DNA from: Verrucomicrobiota bacterium | GTDB taxonomy: Bacteria > Verrucomicrobiota > Verrucomicrobiia > Opitutales > Opitutaceae | DNA length: 64,000 bases | Reading direction: 5' to 3' | NCBI GenBank assembly: GCA_026398135.1 | Contig: JAPLTN010000052.1 | Coordinates: forward strand, 27,604-91,603 | In this document: positions 41,419-50,935 of the stretch, piece after piece | Numbering within the stretch: the first letter of the stretch is position 1 | Layout of the letters: the number at the start of each line of letters is the position of its first letter | Notes under the pieces: model-generated | What the model was told of the DNA's origin: nothing | Seen by the model: only the letters and a program-made list of their open reading frames with translations | Databases searched by the model: none | Program-made: the position numbers and the translations under genes

Positions 41419-43272
41419 TCAGGTGGGCGGGATGGCGGGGGTGCGGTCCTCGCGGAGGGCGAGGGTGCCGTCGCCGGCGTGTTCGATCAGGAAGTGGCGG
41501 GTGTGGACGTTGCGCAGGCTGCTGCGGTGGGCGATGGTCACGTAGGTGAGGCCGGGGAAGGCGGCGCGCAGTTTGTGGTAAAAGGCGAGTTCGGCGTTTT
41601 CGTCGATGGCGGCGGTGGCTTCGTCGAGGAAGAGCCAGGCCGGGCGGTGCAGGAAGACGCGGGCGAGGGCGAGGCGTTGTTGTTCGCCGCCGGAGAGGAC
41701 CTGGGCCCAGTGGGCCTCTTCGTCGAGGCGTTCGGCCAGGGCGGGCAGTTCGCAGAGGGCGAGGGCGCGCTGGCAAATGGCGTCGTCGAATTGCAGGGAT
41801 TCGCGGGGGTAGGCGAGGGCGGCGCGCAGAGTGCCGATGGGCAGGTAGGGCTTTTGCGGCATCACCATGCAGTCAAAGGGCTCGGGCAGGAGCACGCGGC
41901 CGCGTTCGTAGGGCCAGAGACCGACGAGGGAGCGCAGGATGGTGCTTTTGCCGCAGCCGGAGGGGCCGGTGATGAGCACGGAATCGCCGGGGCGGACGGT
42001 GAAACTGAAGGGAGCCATGAGCAGGCGACCGTCGGGGCGGAAAAGGGCGAGGTCGGTGACTTCGAGGCGGTCTTCGCTGCGGCCGGCGGCGTAGATCTCG
42101 GCCTGGGCGGTGCGCAGGTGGCGGGAGTGCTCGATGCCGCGCTGGAAGCCGTCGAGGCGTTCGGTGATGGCCCACCAGCCGGCGATGGTTTCGTAGGCGT
42201 TGATGAAGAAGTTGAAGTTGCTTTGGACGTTTTTAAACGCGCCGGTGAGCTGGGTGAGCTGGCCGAGAGTGAGCGCGCCGGCGAAGAAGCGGGGGGCGGA
42301 AAGCAGGATGGGGACGAAGTCGGAAAGTTGGTAATAAACGGATTTAAAGGCGTTGAGGTGGAGGCGGCGCAGGAGGGTGGCGTTGAAGTTGCCGACGATG
42401 CGGGTGAAGTGGGTGCCGAGGGTGCGGCGTTCGGCGCGTTCGCCGTTTACCAGGGCGGTGCTTTCGCTGTTTTCGCGCAGGCGCACGAGGCCGAAGCGGA
42501 AGTCGGCTTCGAGTTTTTGCATCTCGTAGTTGAGTCCGATAATGGGTCGTCCGACACGGCCGACCAGCCACATGCCGAGCAGAGAGTAGGCAAGGCAGAT
42601 CCAGACGAGGTGGCCGGGGATGGAGGCGACGGTGTAGGTGAAGGCGACGTAGAGATCCCAGGTGAAGACCACGGGCGGGGTGAGCCAGGCCAGGTGTTCG
42701 GGCAGGGCGGGGAAGGGGTAGGCGGGGGGAGGAGGAAGCGCGGCGCCGGAGGAGGAAAGCTGCCAGAGAATGATGGCGAAAGAGGCGAGGGAGACGATGG
42801 CGGCGAAGAGTTGTTTGCCGAGGTCGAGGGTGGTGAAGACGAAGGAACGGATGTCCTCGCTGATGCGTTGGTCGGGGTTGTCGCCCTGGTGACCGTCGAG
42901 CTGGCCGAGGTAATGGGCGCGGTCGCCGAGCCAGTCGCGCAGGAAGCGGTCGGTCATCCAGCGCCGCCAGCGGATTTTCAGGGAGGAAAAGAGGTAGTCT
43001 TCGGCGAGCCAGAAGACGATGGAGCAAAAGATGAAACCGAGGAAAGCGACGCCGAGGTGGACAAAGAAGGCGTAGTCGCCGCGCTGGATGGTATCAAAGA
43101 AGTCGCGGTTCCAGTAGGAGAGGCGGACGGCGATCCAGTTTTGCGCGAGGGTGAGGAGTACGACGGCGGCGAGGAGCAGGCGGGCGGGCCAGCGTTCCTC
43201 GGAGGACCAGAAGGGTCGGGCGAGGGCGAGGAAAAGACGGGTTTTATCGAGGAGCGAGCTGGGGCGGGTCAC
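41419..43272 (-). CDS. SbmA/YddA-type ABC transporter (fused membrane and ATPase)
   Basis: A protein of 617 aa from a GTG at 43272. The membrane domain is of the ABC_membrane_2/SbmA-BacA type, with [35 protein letters not shown] and [11 protein letters not shown]. These are also hallmarks of peroxisomal-type and YddA exporters. The ATPase has Walker [10 protein letters not shown] near 437, the signature [19 protein letters not shown] near 527 and DEATAAID. Likely substrates (peptides, fatty acyl compounds, vitamins) cannot be told. The frame is open upstream to 43422 but crosses a palindromic repeat, so the GTG was preferred. Confidence 0.85.
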   Translation of the reverse strand: MTRPSSLLDKTRLFLALARPFWSSEERWPARLLLAAVVLLTLAQNWIAVRLSYWNRDFFDTIQRGDYAFFVHLGVAFLGFIFCSIVFWLAEDYLFSSLKIRWRRWMTDRFLRDWLGDRAHYLGQLDGHQGDNPDQRISEDIRSFVFTTLDLGKQLFAAIVSLASFAIILWQLSSSGAALPPPPAYPFPALPEHLAWLTPPVVFTWDLYVAFTYTVASIPGHLVWICLAYSLLGMWLVGRVGRPIIGLNYEMQKLEADFRFGLVRLRENSESTALVNGERAERRTLGTHFTRIVGNFNATLLRRLHLNAFKSVYYQLSDFVPILLSAPRFFAGALTLGQLTQLTGAFKNVQSNFNFFINAYETIAGWWAITERLDGFQRGIEHSRHLRTAQAEIYAAGRSEDRLEVTDLALFRPDGRLLMAPFSFTVRPGDSVLITGPSGCGKSTILRSLVGLWPYERGRVLLPEPFDCMVMPQKPYLPIGTLRAALAYPRESLQFDDAICQRALALCELPALAERLDEEAHWAQVLSGGEQQRLALARVFLHRPAWLFLDEATAAIDENAELAFYHKLRAAFPGLTYVTIAHRSSLRNVHTRHFLIEHAGDGTLALREDRTPAIPPT

Positions 43273-43350
43273 GTCGGGGAAAGCACCGCAGCGCAACGCG
43301 GCGGCGGCGGGCGGGCAAGGGTGGAGTGCTTGAGCCGAGAACCGGTTCGC

Positions 43351-43379
43351 GACAAAGTAACCCAATAGGTTACTTTGTC
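43351..43379. repeat. GTAACC palindrome, copy 2
   Basis: GACAAAGTAACC (43351-43362) and GGTTACTTTGTC (43368-43379) form a perfect 12-bp inverted repeat around CAATA. It shares the outer sequence with the copy at 3555-3579. It lies upstream of the ABC transporter, on the 5' side of its likely start. Confidence 0.8.
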
Positions 43380-43518
43380 TTTTGGGTAGTGGGGGCAAAA
43401 AAAACAAAAAAACAAAAAACAAACGCCCAGGCCGGTGAGGGGCTGGGCGGGGCGTTCGCGGCGGGCGGAGGCACCGGTCGGCGACACCGTTGCTACAACG
43501 GACCGATAAGGGCGGATA

Positions 43519-44511
43519 TTACACTTTCCAGCTTTGGAGGACGTGGAGGTAGTTGGCGCGTTCGTGGGCGGTGGGATTGGGGCAGCGGGCGAGGTTGAGC
43601 GCACCGCGCATTTCGGCGACCGAGGCGTATTCGTGTTCGTCCATCCAGGTTTCCAGACCGGAGAGCAACGAGGTGACGGCGGCCGGGCCGTGGCGCAGCA
43701 CCGTGGAAACAACTTGGGTGGCGTGGGCACCGGCGAGGAGGGTCTTGATAAGATCCTCGGGGGTGTGAACGCCGCCGCTGGCGGCGAGGCTCAGCTTGCT
43801 CTGGGGCGATACGATGGCCAGCCAGCGCAGGCGGATGAGAAGTTCAGAGGAGTCGGAGAGGCGGAGCTGGGGCTTTACGTCCAGATCTTCGAGGTCGAAA
43901 TCGGGTTGATAAAAGCGGTTGAACAATACGGCACCGCGCGCGCCGCGCAGCTCGACCTGGCGGATGAAGTGGGCGGGGGCGGTGTGCCAGGGGGAGAGTT
44001 TTACCGAGACGGGGATGCTGCTCGCTTCGACGACCTGGCCGACGACGAAGAGGAGTTCGGATTCCACGTCGTCCGAATCCATGTCGGGATCGGTGGCGAG
44101 GGAGTAGAGATTGAGTTCGAGGGCGTCGGCACCGGCGGCTTCGAGACGGCGGGCCTGGTCGATCCAGCCGCCGGGGCGGTGACCGTTGAGCGAGGCGATG
44201 ACGGGGATATGGAGTGCGTCTTTGAGGCGGGCGACTTGTCGAACGTAGAGATCGGGGGCGAGGGCGTAGTCTTCGTAGTGGGGGAAGTAGCTGGCGGCCT
44301 CGGGGTTGCTCTCGGCGATGCCGTCGAGCAGGCGGAAGCGGGCGTTTTCCTCCAGTTCGATTTGCTCCTCGAAGATCGAGTGCATGACGAGGGCGCCGGC
44401 GCCGGCGTCCTGGAGTTTTTTGCAGAGGTCGAGGTCATCGCAGCACGGGGAGGCGCCGATGATGAGGGGAGTGCGGAGGCGGAGGCCGAGGTAGTCGGTG
44501 GCGAGTTTCAT
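43519..44511 (-). CDS. dihydroorotate dehydrogenase-like FMN protein (3' segment of the nifJ frame)
   Basis: The 330-aa segment starts at an ATG (44511) with MKLATDYLGLRLRTPLIIGA, the usual N-terminus of DHOD-like proteins that neighbour nifJ. The TIM-barrel phosphate/FMN stretches IPVIASLNGHRPGGWIDQAR, DALELNLYSLATDPD, IPVSVKLSPWH and LAASGGVHTPEDLIKTLLAG are visible. It lacks the catalytic set expected for true PyrD, and a genuine pyrD lies at 52789. If translated separately it would start by the ATGA overlap. Its role next to PFOR is unknown; electron or redox coupling is a guess. Confidence 0.85.
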   Translation of the reverse strand: MKLATDYLGLRLRTPLIIGASPCCDDLDLCKKLQDAGAGALVMHSIFEEQIELEENARFRLLDGIAESNPEAASYFPHYEDYALAPDLYVRQVARLKDALHIPVIASLNGHRPGGWIDQARRLEAAGADALELNLYSLATDPDMDSDDVESELLFVVGQVVEASSIPVSVKLSPWHTAPAHFIRQVELRGARGAVLFNRFYQPDFDLEDLDVKPQLRLSDSSELLIRLRWLAIVSPQSKLSLAASGGVHTPEDLIKTLLAGAHATQVVSTVLRHGPAAVTSLLSGLETWMDEHEYASVAEMRGALNLARCPNPTAHERANYLHVLQSWKV

Positions 44512-47500
44512 GGCGGGTCCGGGTCGAGGATCAGGCTGACGGAGTGGCGGGGGTGGACGCGGCGGGTGGTAGAGGGCGTAGCGGGTGCGCAGATCGAGTT
44601 GGGCCTGGGCGGCGAATTCCTCGGCGCGTTGCGGGGCGATGGCCTGGAGCATGCCGAAGCGGGTTTCGCCTTCGGTGAATTTGCTGAGGCTGGCCTTGGG
44701 CGCACCGGAATCGAGGACGAGGGCGGGTTCGCCTTTATCGGCGCGGCGGGGGTCGTGGCGGAAGAGCGGCCAGTAGCCGGTATCGACCGCGAGCTTTTGC
44801 TGGTCGAGGCCGTGGGAGAGGTTGTAGCCGTGGGCGATGCAATGGCTGTAGGCGATGACGAGGGCGGGGCCGTCGTAGGTCTCGGCTTCGCGGAGGGCGG
44901 CGAGGGTCTGGCTGTCCTTGGCGCCGAAGGCGACGCGGGCGACGTAAACGTGGCCGTAATGCATGGCCATGAGAGCGAGGTCTTTCTTGCCGGTGGCTTT
45001 GCCGCCGGAGGCGAACTTGGCCACGGCGCCCATGGGGGTGGACTTGGAGGACTGGCCGCCGGTGTTGGAGTAAACCTCGGTGTCGAGGACGAGGATTTTG
45101 ATGTTGGTGCCGGAGGCGAGGACGTGGTCGAGGCCGCCGTAGCCGATGTCGTAGGCCCAGCCGTCGCCGCCGAGGATCCAGACGGATTTCTTGATGAGTT
45201 CGTCGGCGAGGAGGCTGAGTTGGGCGGCCTCGGGGTCGGGGGCGAGATGGAGGAGTTCGCCTTTGAGGAGGGCGATCTTGTCGCGGCGGGTGGCGATCTC
45301 GGCTTCGGTGCCGGGGTAGGCGGCGGTGAGGGCGCAGACGAGGTCGGAGTCGAGGCGGGGGGCGAGTTTTTCGAGGAGTTTGCGCGCGGTGGCGTAGCGT
45401 TGGTCGGCGGAGTGGCGCAGACCGAGGCCGAACTCGGCGTTGTCTTCGAAGAGGGAATTGGCCCAGGCGGGGCCGCGGCCGGCGGCGTCCTTGGTGTAAG
45501 GCGTGGTGGGGAGGTTGCCGCCGTAGATGGAGGAGCAGCCGGTGGCGTTGGCGATGATGAGGCGGTCGCCGAGGAGCTGGGTGAGCAGCTTCACGTAAGG
45601 AGTTTCGCCGCAGCCGGCGCAGGCACCGGAGAACTCGAAGAGGGGTTTGGCGAACTGGCTGCCCTTGATGGTGGTGAAGTCGGTTTTGGCGCGGTCGGGC
45701 GAGGGCAGTTTCTCGAAGAAGTTCCAGTTGGCGCGCTCGGTCTCGAGGACGGGAGTGATGGGCACGAGGTCGAGGGCCTTGTGGCGGGGGTTGGTCTTGT
45801 CCTTGGCCGGGCAAACTTGGACGCAGAGCGAGCAACCGGTGCAGTCGTCCGGGGCGACCTGGAGGAAGTAGCGGCGGCCGGGTTGTTCGTTGGAGCGGAA
45901 GGGAACGGTGGTGAGCGAGGCGGGTGCGCCGACGAGGTCGGAGGGGGCGACGTGGGTGGCGCGAATGGCGGCGTGGGGGCAGACGAAGACGCACTTGTTA
46001 CACTGGATACAGAGCGAGGAATCCCACTTGGGGATTTCCAGGGCGATGGAGCGTTTTTCGAGCCGGGTGGTGCCGGTGGGCCAGCCGCCGTCCACGGGCA
46101 TGGCGGAGACGGGGAGGAGGTCGCCTTCGCCGGCGAGGAGGCGGGCGGTGACATCGCGGTGGAATTTCTCGGTGAAGGCGGCGAAGCGGTCGGGGGCGGG
46201 CGCGGAGTCGGCGGCGTCGAGGGCGGCGGGGAGGACGACCTCGATGAGGCCGGCGAGGGCGGCGTCCACGGCGGCGTGGTTCATCTGCACGACCTTGTCG
46301 CCCTTGCGGGCGTAGGTCTTGGTGATGGCCTTCTTGATGTGGGCGATGGCCTCGTCCTGGGGCAGCACGCCGGAGAGGGCGAAGAAGCAGGTTTGGAGAA
46401 CGGTGTTGGTGCGGCGGCCCATGCCGGCGGCGGAGGCGACGCCGTTGGCGTCGATGACGTAGAGGCGGATTTTTTTGGCGAGGATGGTCTGTTTCCAGTC
46501 GCGGGGGAGTTTATCCCAGGTGGTCGCGCCGTCGTGGGGTGAGTCGAGCAGGACGGTGGCACCGGGGGCGGCGTAGCCGAGGATTTCGGTGCGGCCGACG
46601 AAGCTGAACTGGCTGCAGGCCACGAACTGGGCGGTGCGGACCAGCCAGGGGGCATGGATGGGCTGGGGACCGAAGCGCAGGTGGGAAACGGTGACGGAGC
46701 CGGATTTTTTCGAGTCGTAAACGAAGTATCCCTGGGCGAAGAAGTCGGTCTGTTCGCCGATGATTTTAATGGAGTTCTTGTTCGCGCCCACCGTGCCGTC
46801 GGCACCCAGGCCGACGAAGACGCAGCGGCGGACGCCGGGGGCTTCGATTTCGAGCCCGTCGTCCCAGCGGAGGGAGGTGTGCGTGACGTCGTCGTGGATG
46901 CCGATGGTGAAGCCGTGGCGGGGGCGGGCGGTGTTGAGGTGTTGAAACACGGCCAGGGCCATGGCCGGGGTGAATTCCTTGGAGCCGAGTCCGTAGCGGC
47001 CGCCGAAGACCCGGGAGGCGGGTACGGAGGTGGGGTGTTCGGCGCGGGCGAGGGCGGCGAGGATGGTCTGGTAGAGAGGTTCGCCGACGGCGCCGGGTTC
47101 CTTGGTGCGGTCGAGCACGCCGAGGGTGCGCACGGTGGGGGGCAGGGCGGCGAGGAAGTCGGCGACGGGGAAGGGTTGGAAGAGGCGGATGGCGATGACG
47201 CCGACGCGCTGGCCCTCGGCGTTGAGGTGGTCGGCGGCGGACTGGAGGGCCTCGATGCCGCTGCCCATGGCGACGATGGCGCGCTCGGCCTGGGGGTGGC
47301 CGTAGTATTCGACCAGCGAGTATTTGCGGCCGGTGAGGGCGGCGAACTTGGCCATGGCTTCGGAGACGACGGCGGGGAAGGCGTCCACGAAGGTGTTCAC
47401 CGTTTCGCGGCCTTGGAAATAGACGTCGGGGTTTTGGGCGGTGCCGTGGATCTTGGGGCGGTCGGGGGTGAGGGCGCGGGCGCGGAAGGCGGCGAGGGCG

Positions 47501-48153
47501 GAGGGCTTGATCATGGCGCGCAGCACGTCGTCGGAGAGGGGGATGATCTTGGAGATTTCGTGCGAGGTGCGGAAGCCGTCGAAGAAATGGATGACGGGGA
47601 GGCGGCCGTTGAGGGTGGCGGCGTGGGAGATGAGGGCGAGGTCCTGGGCTTCCTGGGGGTGGTTGGAGCAGAGGAGGGCGCAGCCGGTGGGGCGGCAGGC
47701 CATGACGTCGGAGTGGTCGCCGAAGATGGAGAGGCCCTGGGCGGCGAGGGAGCGGGCGGTGACGTGGAGGGCGAAGGGCAGGAGCTCGCCGGCGATCTTG
47801 TAGAGGTTGGGCAGCATAAGGAGCAGCCCTTGGGAAGCGGTGAAGGTGGCGGTGAGCGTGCCGCCGAGCAGGCCGCCGTGGACGGCACCGGCTACGCCGC
47901 CTTCGGACTGGAGCTGGACGACCTTGGGGACCTCGCCCCAGATGTTTTTGCGACCGGCGGAGGACCATTCGTCGCAAGATTCGGCCATCGGGGAGGACGG
48001 CGTGATGGGGTAGATGGCGATGAACTCGCTCAAGCGATGCGCGACGGAGGCGACGGCTTCGTTGGCATCGCAGGTAACGAAGGCGGGCAGGGCGCGGGCG
48101 GCGGGTTTGGCGGCGGCAGGGGAGAGCGGGGCGGCGGGAGCGGCGGTGGGCAT
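43519..48153 (-). CDS. nifJ: pyruvate:ferredoxin (flavodoxin) oxidoreductase read through into a DHOD-like protein
   Basis: One open frame of 1544 codons. The first ~1195 are a complete single-chain PFOR, which decarboxylates pyruvate to acetyl-CoA and passes electrons to ferredoxin. It shows FIAIYPITPSSPMAE, the TPR-rich middle, 4Fe-4S ligands CIQCNKCVFVCPHAAI (near 714) and CTGCSLCVQVCPAKD (near 771), ACAGCGETPYVKLL (near 844) and the TPP region LGGDGWAYDIGYGGLDHV (near 996). A Pro/Arg-rich linker then leads to MKLATDYLG, a full DHOD-like flavoprotein. In another frame at the junction a TGA overlaps the DHOD ATG, so the genes may be separate and joined by an indel or sequencing error. Confidence 0.9.
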   Translation of the reverse strand: MPTAAPAAPLSPAAAKPAARALPAFVTCDANEAVASVAHRLSEFIAIYPITPSSPMAESCDEWSSAGRKNIWGEVPKVVQLQSEGGVAGAVHGGLLGGTLTATFTASQGLLLMLPNLYKIAGELLPFALHVTARSLAAQGLSIFGDHSDVMACRPTGCALLCSNHPQEAQDLALISHAATLNGRLPVIHFFDGFRTSHEISKIIPLSDDVLRAMIKPSALAAFRARALTPDRPKIHGTAQNPDVYFQGRETVNTFVDAFPAVVSEAMAKFAALTGRKYSLVEYYGHPQAERAIVAMGSGIEALQSAADHLNAEGQRVGVIAIRLFQPFPVADFLAALPPTVRTLGVLDRTKEPGAVGEPLYQTILAALARAEHPTSVPASRVFGGRYGLGSKEFTPAMALAVFQHLNTARPRHGFTIGIHDDVTHTSLRWDDGLEIEAPGVRRCVFVGLGADGTVGANKNSIKIIGEQTDFFAQGYFVYDSKKSGSVTVSHLRFGPQPIHAPWLVRTAQFVACSQFSFVGRTEILGYAAPGATVLLDSPHDGATTWDKLPRDWKQTILAKKIRLYVIDANGVASAAGMGRRTNTVLQTCFFALSGVLPQDEAIAHIKKAITKTYARKGDKVVQMNHAAVDAALAGLIEVVLPAALDAADSAPAPDRFAAFTEKFHRDVTARLLAGEGDLLPVSAMPVDGGWPTGTTRLEKRSIALEIPKWDSSLCIQCNKCVFVCPHAAIRATHVAPSDLVGAPASLTTVPFRSNEQPGRRYFLQVAPDDCTGCSLCVQVCPAKDKTNPRHKALDLVPITPVLETERANWNFFEKLPSPDRAKTDFTTIKGSQFAKPLFEFSGACAGCGETPYVKLLTQLLGDRLIIANATGCSSIYGGNLPTTPYTKDAAGRGPAWANSLFEDNAEFGLGLRHSADQRYATARKLLEKLAPRLDSDLVCALTAAYPGTEAEIATRRDKIALLKGELLHLAPDPEAAQLSLLADELIKKSVWILGGDGWAYDIGYGGLDHVLASGTNIKILVLDTEVYSNTGGQSSKSTPMGAVAKFASGGKATGKKDLALMAMHYGHVYVARVAFGAKDSQTLAALREAETYDGPALVIAYSHCIAHGYNLSHGLDQQKLAVDTGYWPLFRHDPRRADKGEPALVLDSGAPKASLSKFTEGETRFGMLQAIAPQRAEEFAAQAQLDLRTRYALYHPPRPPPPLRQPDPRPGPAMKLATDYLGLRLRTPLIIGASPCCDDLDLCKKLQDAGAGALVMHSIFEEQIELEENARFRLLDGIAESNPEAASYFPHYEDYALAPDLYVRQVARLKDALHIPVIASLNGHRPGGWIDQARRLEAAGADALELNLYSLATDPDMDSDDVESELLFVVGQVVEASSIPVSVKLSPWHTAPAHFIRQVELRGARGAVLFNRFYQPDFDLEDLDVKPQLRLSDSSELLIRLRWLAIVSPQSKLSLAASGGVHTPEDLIKTLLAGAHATQVVSTVLRHGPAAVTSLLSGLETWMDEHEYASVAEMRGALNLARCPNPTAHERANYLHVLQSWKV

Positions 48154-48346
48154 GTGCGATGGGTTCGCAAGAGGGCGCGGTTTGCGCCGATGCGACGGTC
48201 AATAGAATGCCAAAATACGCGGGAAAGGGCTGCGCGGGGCTTGGCGTAGGGGGCGCGGTTTTTGCGCGGAGGATCGGAAGGCGGACAAGGGCGGACATGG
48301 GTTTTGCCTTTTGGGCGGGAATGGGTGGCGATGGCCGGTTTACGCG

Positions 48347-50305
48347 ATGTCGAACCGAACCGATTTGATTGCCGCCGACGCCGGGCCGGGCGTGCAGGAG
48401 GATGCACGGGTGGTGCAAAGGGGCTGGCTGCGCATCGGCATCGGGCTGGCGGTGGCGGGGCAGGCGATGATTTTTTCCCTGGCGGTGAATCTGACGCCGG
48501 CCGAGGGCGCGGCGTACTGGCTGGTGCATGGCGGGCTGTTAACGAGTGCGTTGGGGGTGCTGGTTTTTCTGGGGCGGGACATGGTGGGCGAGGCGTGGTC
48601 GGCGCTGCGGGCGCGGCGGGTATCGATCGACCTGTTGTTTTTGGTCACTCTGCTCGGTGCCTTGGCGGGGTCGTTGACCAGCACGCTGACGGGGCGGGGG
48701 GCGATTTACTACGAGGTGGTGGCGGTGTTGGTGGCGGTGCACACCTTGGGCAAAATGATTGGCGCGCGCAGCCGGGCGGCGGCCTTGCGGGCGGCGGATG
48801 CGGTGGCGGAGAAATACGAGACGTGCGTGGTCCTCGGGTCGGATGGCGGCGAGGAGAGGCGGGCGGTGGCCAGCCTGCGCGGTGGCGAGCGGGTGGTGGT
48901 GGTGCCGGGCGGGGCGATCTGTGTGGACGGGGTGGGGGCGGAGGGGCGGGCCTACGTGGAGGAAGCGGCGATGACGGGCGAATGGCGTCCGGCGTCGCGC
49001 GGGCCGGGGGACCGGGTGTGGGCGGGCACGCATGCGCGGGACGGGCGGCTGGTGATCGTGGCCGGGGCGGGGCCGAGGCGGCTGGACGGGGTGTTGCGCG
49101 CGGTGGCGGAGGCGCGGCTGGCGCCGTCGGCCTTGCAGGCGCAGGCGGACCGCTTGATGGGCTGGTGGCTGCCGGTGGTGCTGGGGGTGAGCGCGGCGAC
49201 TTTTGGCGGCTGGCTGCTGGGCGGGGCGAGCTGGGACCGGGCCTTGTTTAACGCGATGGCGGTGCTGCTGGTGGCGTGTCCGTGCGCGATGGGGTTGGCG
49301 ACGCCGGTGGCGGTGTGGGGCGGGCTGGCGCGACTGGCGCGGCTGGGCATCGTGGCGCGCAGCGGGGATTTTTTGGATGCGTTGGCGCGGGTGGATCAGG
49401 TGTGTTTCGACAAGACGGGAACGCTTTCGGAGGAACGATTGACGGTGGAGGGCTGGGAGTTTTCCGAAGCCTGGCGCGGACGTGAGGAAGAGCTGAAGGC
49501 GGCGGTGGCGGCGGTGGAGCGCGGTATGGCGCATCCGGTGGCGCGGGCCTTGGAGCTAGGAGGGGGGAGCCTGGAGCGAGGAGCGGGGAGCCGGGAGCTG
49601 GGAGTTACGGAAGTGGGGGTGAGTGCGGGTCAGGGGGTGGAGGCACTGGTGGCGGGGGTGGGGCGAGTGCGGGTGGGGGAGCGGGCGTTTTGCGGCGGCG
49701 CGGCCGTCGCTGGGGACACGAAGACGGTCTGGGTGGCGGTGGATGGAGCGGAGGCGGCGCGGGTGACTTTGGTTGAAACCTGGCGCGAAGGGCTGGCCGA
49801 GGCGCTGAGCGAGCTGCGCGGGCTGGGCCTGGAGCTGGAGATTTTAACCGGTGATCCCCAGGCAGGTAACGGGTGGGCGAGCGGACCCTGGGGGGACGAG
49901 GTGGCGGTGCGGGCGGGGCTGACGCCGGCGGAGAAAACCTCGCGGGTGGCGGAGCTGGCGGCGGGCGGGCGGCGGGTGTTGTTCGCGGGCGACGGGGTGA
50001 ACGATGCGGCGGCGATGGGCGCGGCGTCGTGTTCGCTGGCGCTGCGGGGCGGCAATGAATTGGCACGGGCGGCGGCGATGGCGGTGTGCGCGGGAGACGA
50101 TTTACGGCGTCTGCCCGAGGCGGTGCGACTGGCGCGCGAAGTGGTCGCGGGTGTGCACGGTAATCTGCGTTTCGCCGCCGCCTACAATCTGGCGGGCATG
50201 GCGCTGGCGGCGGCGGGCTGGTTGCACCCCGTGGTGGCGGCGCTGCTCATGGTCGGATCCAGCGCTTGGGTGGGCGTGCGGGCGCTGCGCAGCACTCAGC
50301 CGTAA
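48347..50305 (+). CDS. heavy-metal (Cu-type) P1B-ATPase without HMA domain
   Basis: The 652-aa transporter exports Cu+ (or a similar ion) across the inner membrane. Membrane helices flank MTGE (actuator, 209-212), and the ion-binding CPC is in VACPCAMGLATP (311-313). The phosphorylated D355 is in DKTGT, and HP in MAHPVARA and GDGVND mark the nucleotide and hinge sites. The N-terminal metal-binding HMA repeats are absent. After the HP helix the ATP-binding domain contains an insert, LELGGGSLERGAGS, encoded by eight 7-nt repeat units. It is divergent from nifJ. It may supply Cu to the caa3 oxidase, but there is no adjacency to support this. Confidence 0.9.
   Translation: MSNRTDLIAADAGPGVQEDARVVQRGWLRIGIGLAVAGQAMIFSLAVNLTPAEGAAYWLVHGGLLTSALGVLVFLGRDMVGEAWSALRARRVSIDLLFLVTLLGALAGSLTSTLTGRGAIYYEVVAVLVAVHTLGKMIGARSRAAALRAADAVAEKYETCVVLGSDGGEERRAVASLRGGERVVVVPGGAICVDGVGAEGRAYVEEAAMTGEWRPASRGPGDRVWAGTHARDGRLVIVAGAGPRRLDGVLRAVAEARLAPSALQAQADRLMGWWLPVVLGVSAATFGGWLLGGASWDRALFNAMAVLLVACPCAMGLATPVAVWGGLARLARLGIVARSGDFLDALARVDQVCFDKTGTLSEERLTVEGWEFSEAWRGREEELKAAVAAVERGMAHPVARALELGGGSLERGAGSRELGVTEVGVSAGQGVEALVAGVGRVRVGERAFCGGAAVAGDTKTVWVAVDGAEAARVTLVETWREGLAEALSELRGLGLELEILTGDPQAGNGWASGPWGDEVAVRAGLTPAEKTSRVAELAAGGRRVLFAGDGVNDAAAMGAASCSLALRGGNELARAAAMAVCAGDDLRRLPEAVRLAREVVAGVHGNLRFAAAYNLAGMALAAAGWLHPVVAALLMVGSSAWVGVRALRSTQP
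49552..49607. repeat. heptanucleotide repeat array inside the P-ATPase gene
   Basis: Eight contiguous 7-nt units, all beginning GGAG: GGAGCTA, GGAGGGG, GGAGCCT, GGAGCGA, GGAGCGG, GGAGCCG, GGAGCTG, GGAGTTA. The 56 nt stay open and encode a peptide with a 7-residue period. A 19-nt part is identical to the spacer repeat at 37246-37264. Confidence 0.9.
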
Positions 50306-50360
50306 CCAAGCAGGTGGAGCCGGGCGCCGGGGGGTTGTAGCACCCGGGCGACGGCCGGGC

Positions 50361-50807
50361 TTACTTCTTTTTGTAAACCGTGGCGGGGTCGAAGAGCGGC
50401 TGGCCTTGGAAGCCGAGTTTGAAATCGGTGCCGTCGAGGTCTTCGAGTTTGCGATAAAAACAGCTCTTGTAGCCGTTGTGGCAGGAGGCGTTGGCGGCGC
50501 CGGATTGCTCGACCTTGATGAGCAGCACGTCCTGGTCGCAGTCGGTGTAGAGCTCTTTCACCCATTGCACGTTTCCGGACTCCTCGCCCTTGCACCAGAG
50601 CTTGTTGCGGGAGCGGCTCCAGTAGGTGGCCTTTTTGGTTTTCAGGGTGTGGCCGAGGGACTCGGCGTTCATGAAGGCAAACATCAAGATCTGGCCGGTG
50701 GCGATGTCCTGGGTGATGCAGGGGATGAGGCCGTCGGGGCCGAATTTTGGCTGGAGGGTGGAGCCGAGTTCGATTTCGGCGAGGGTGGTGCGGGCGGGAA
50801 AGGACAT
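50361..50807 (-). CDS. hisI: phosphoribosyl-AMP cyclohydrolase
   Basis: The 148-aa enzyme opens the purine ring of phosphoribosyl-AMP in histidine synthesis. It shows the signatures GLIPCITQDIATGQILMFAFMN, ATYWSRSRNKLWCKGEESGN and DCDQDVLLIKVEQSGAA. The zinc-binding cysteines are in DCDQD and ASCHNGYKSC. There is no fused HisE domain, so phosphoribosyl-ATP pyrophosphatase must be encoded elsewhere. It is convergent with the P-ATPase and 128 nt from the DUF971 gene upstream. Confidence 0.96.
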   Translation of the reverse strand: MSFPARTTLAEIELGSTLQPKFGPDGLIPCITQDIATGQILMFAFMNAESLGHTLKTKKATYWSRSRNKLWCKGEESGNVQWVKELYTDCDQDVLLIKVEQSGAANASCHNGYKSCFYRKLEDLDGTDFKLGFQGQPLFDPATVYKKK

Positions 50808-50935
50808 GGTGGTGAAAAGTTGGGCTGGGAAACCGGACGGGACGAAGGGAACGCGGCGCGCGGCACGAAGGCAGCGAAGGGCGGGATGCAGGCGATAAAC
50901 AGGAGCGGAGCCGACACGGGCGGGCCGGGGCGCTC

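Noticed and set aside
43534..46542. 1002-codon frame opposite nifJ
   Set aside because: Antisense frame of Gly/Glu/Val/Ala bias with no recognisable family. Both the DHOD-like and PFOR genes on the minus strand are intact.
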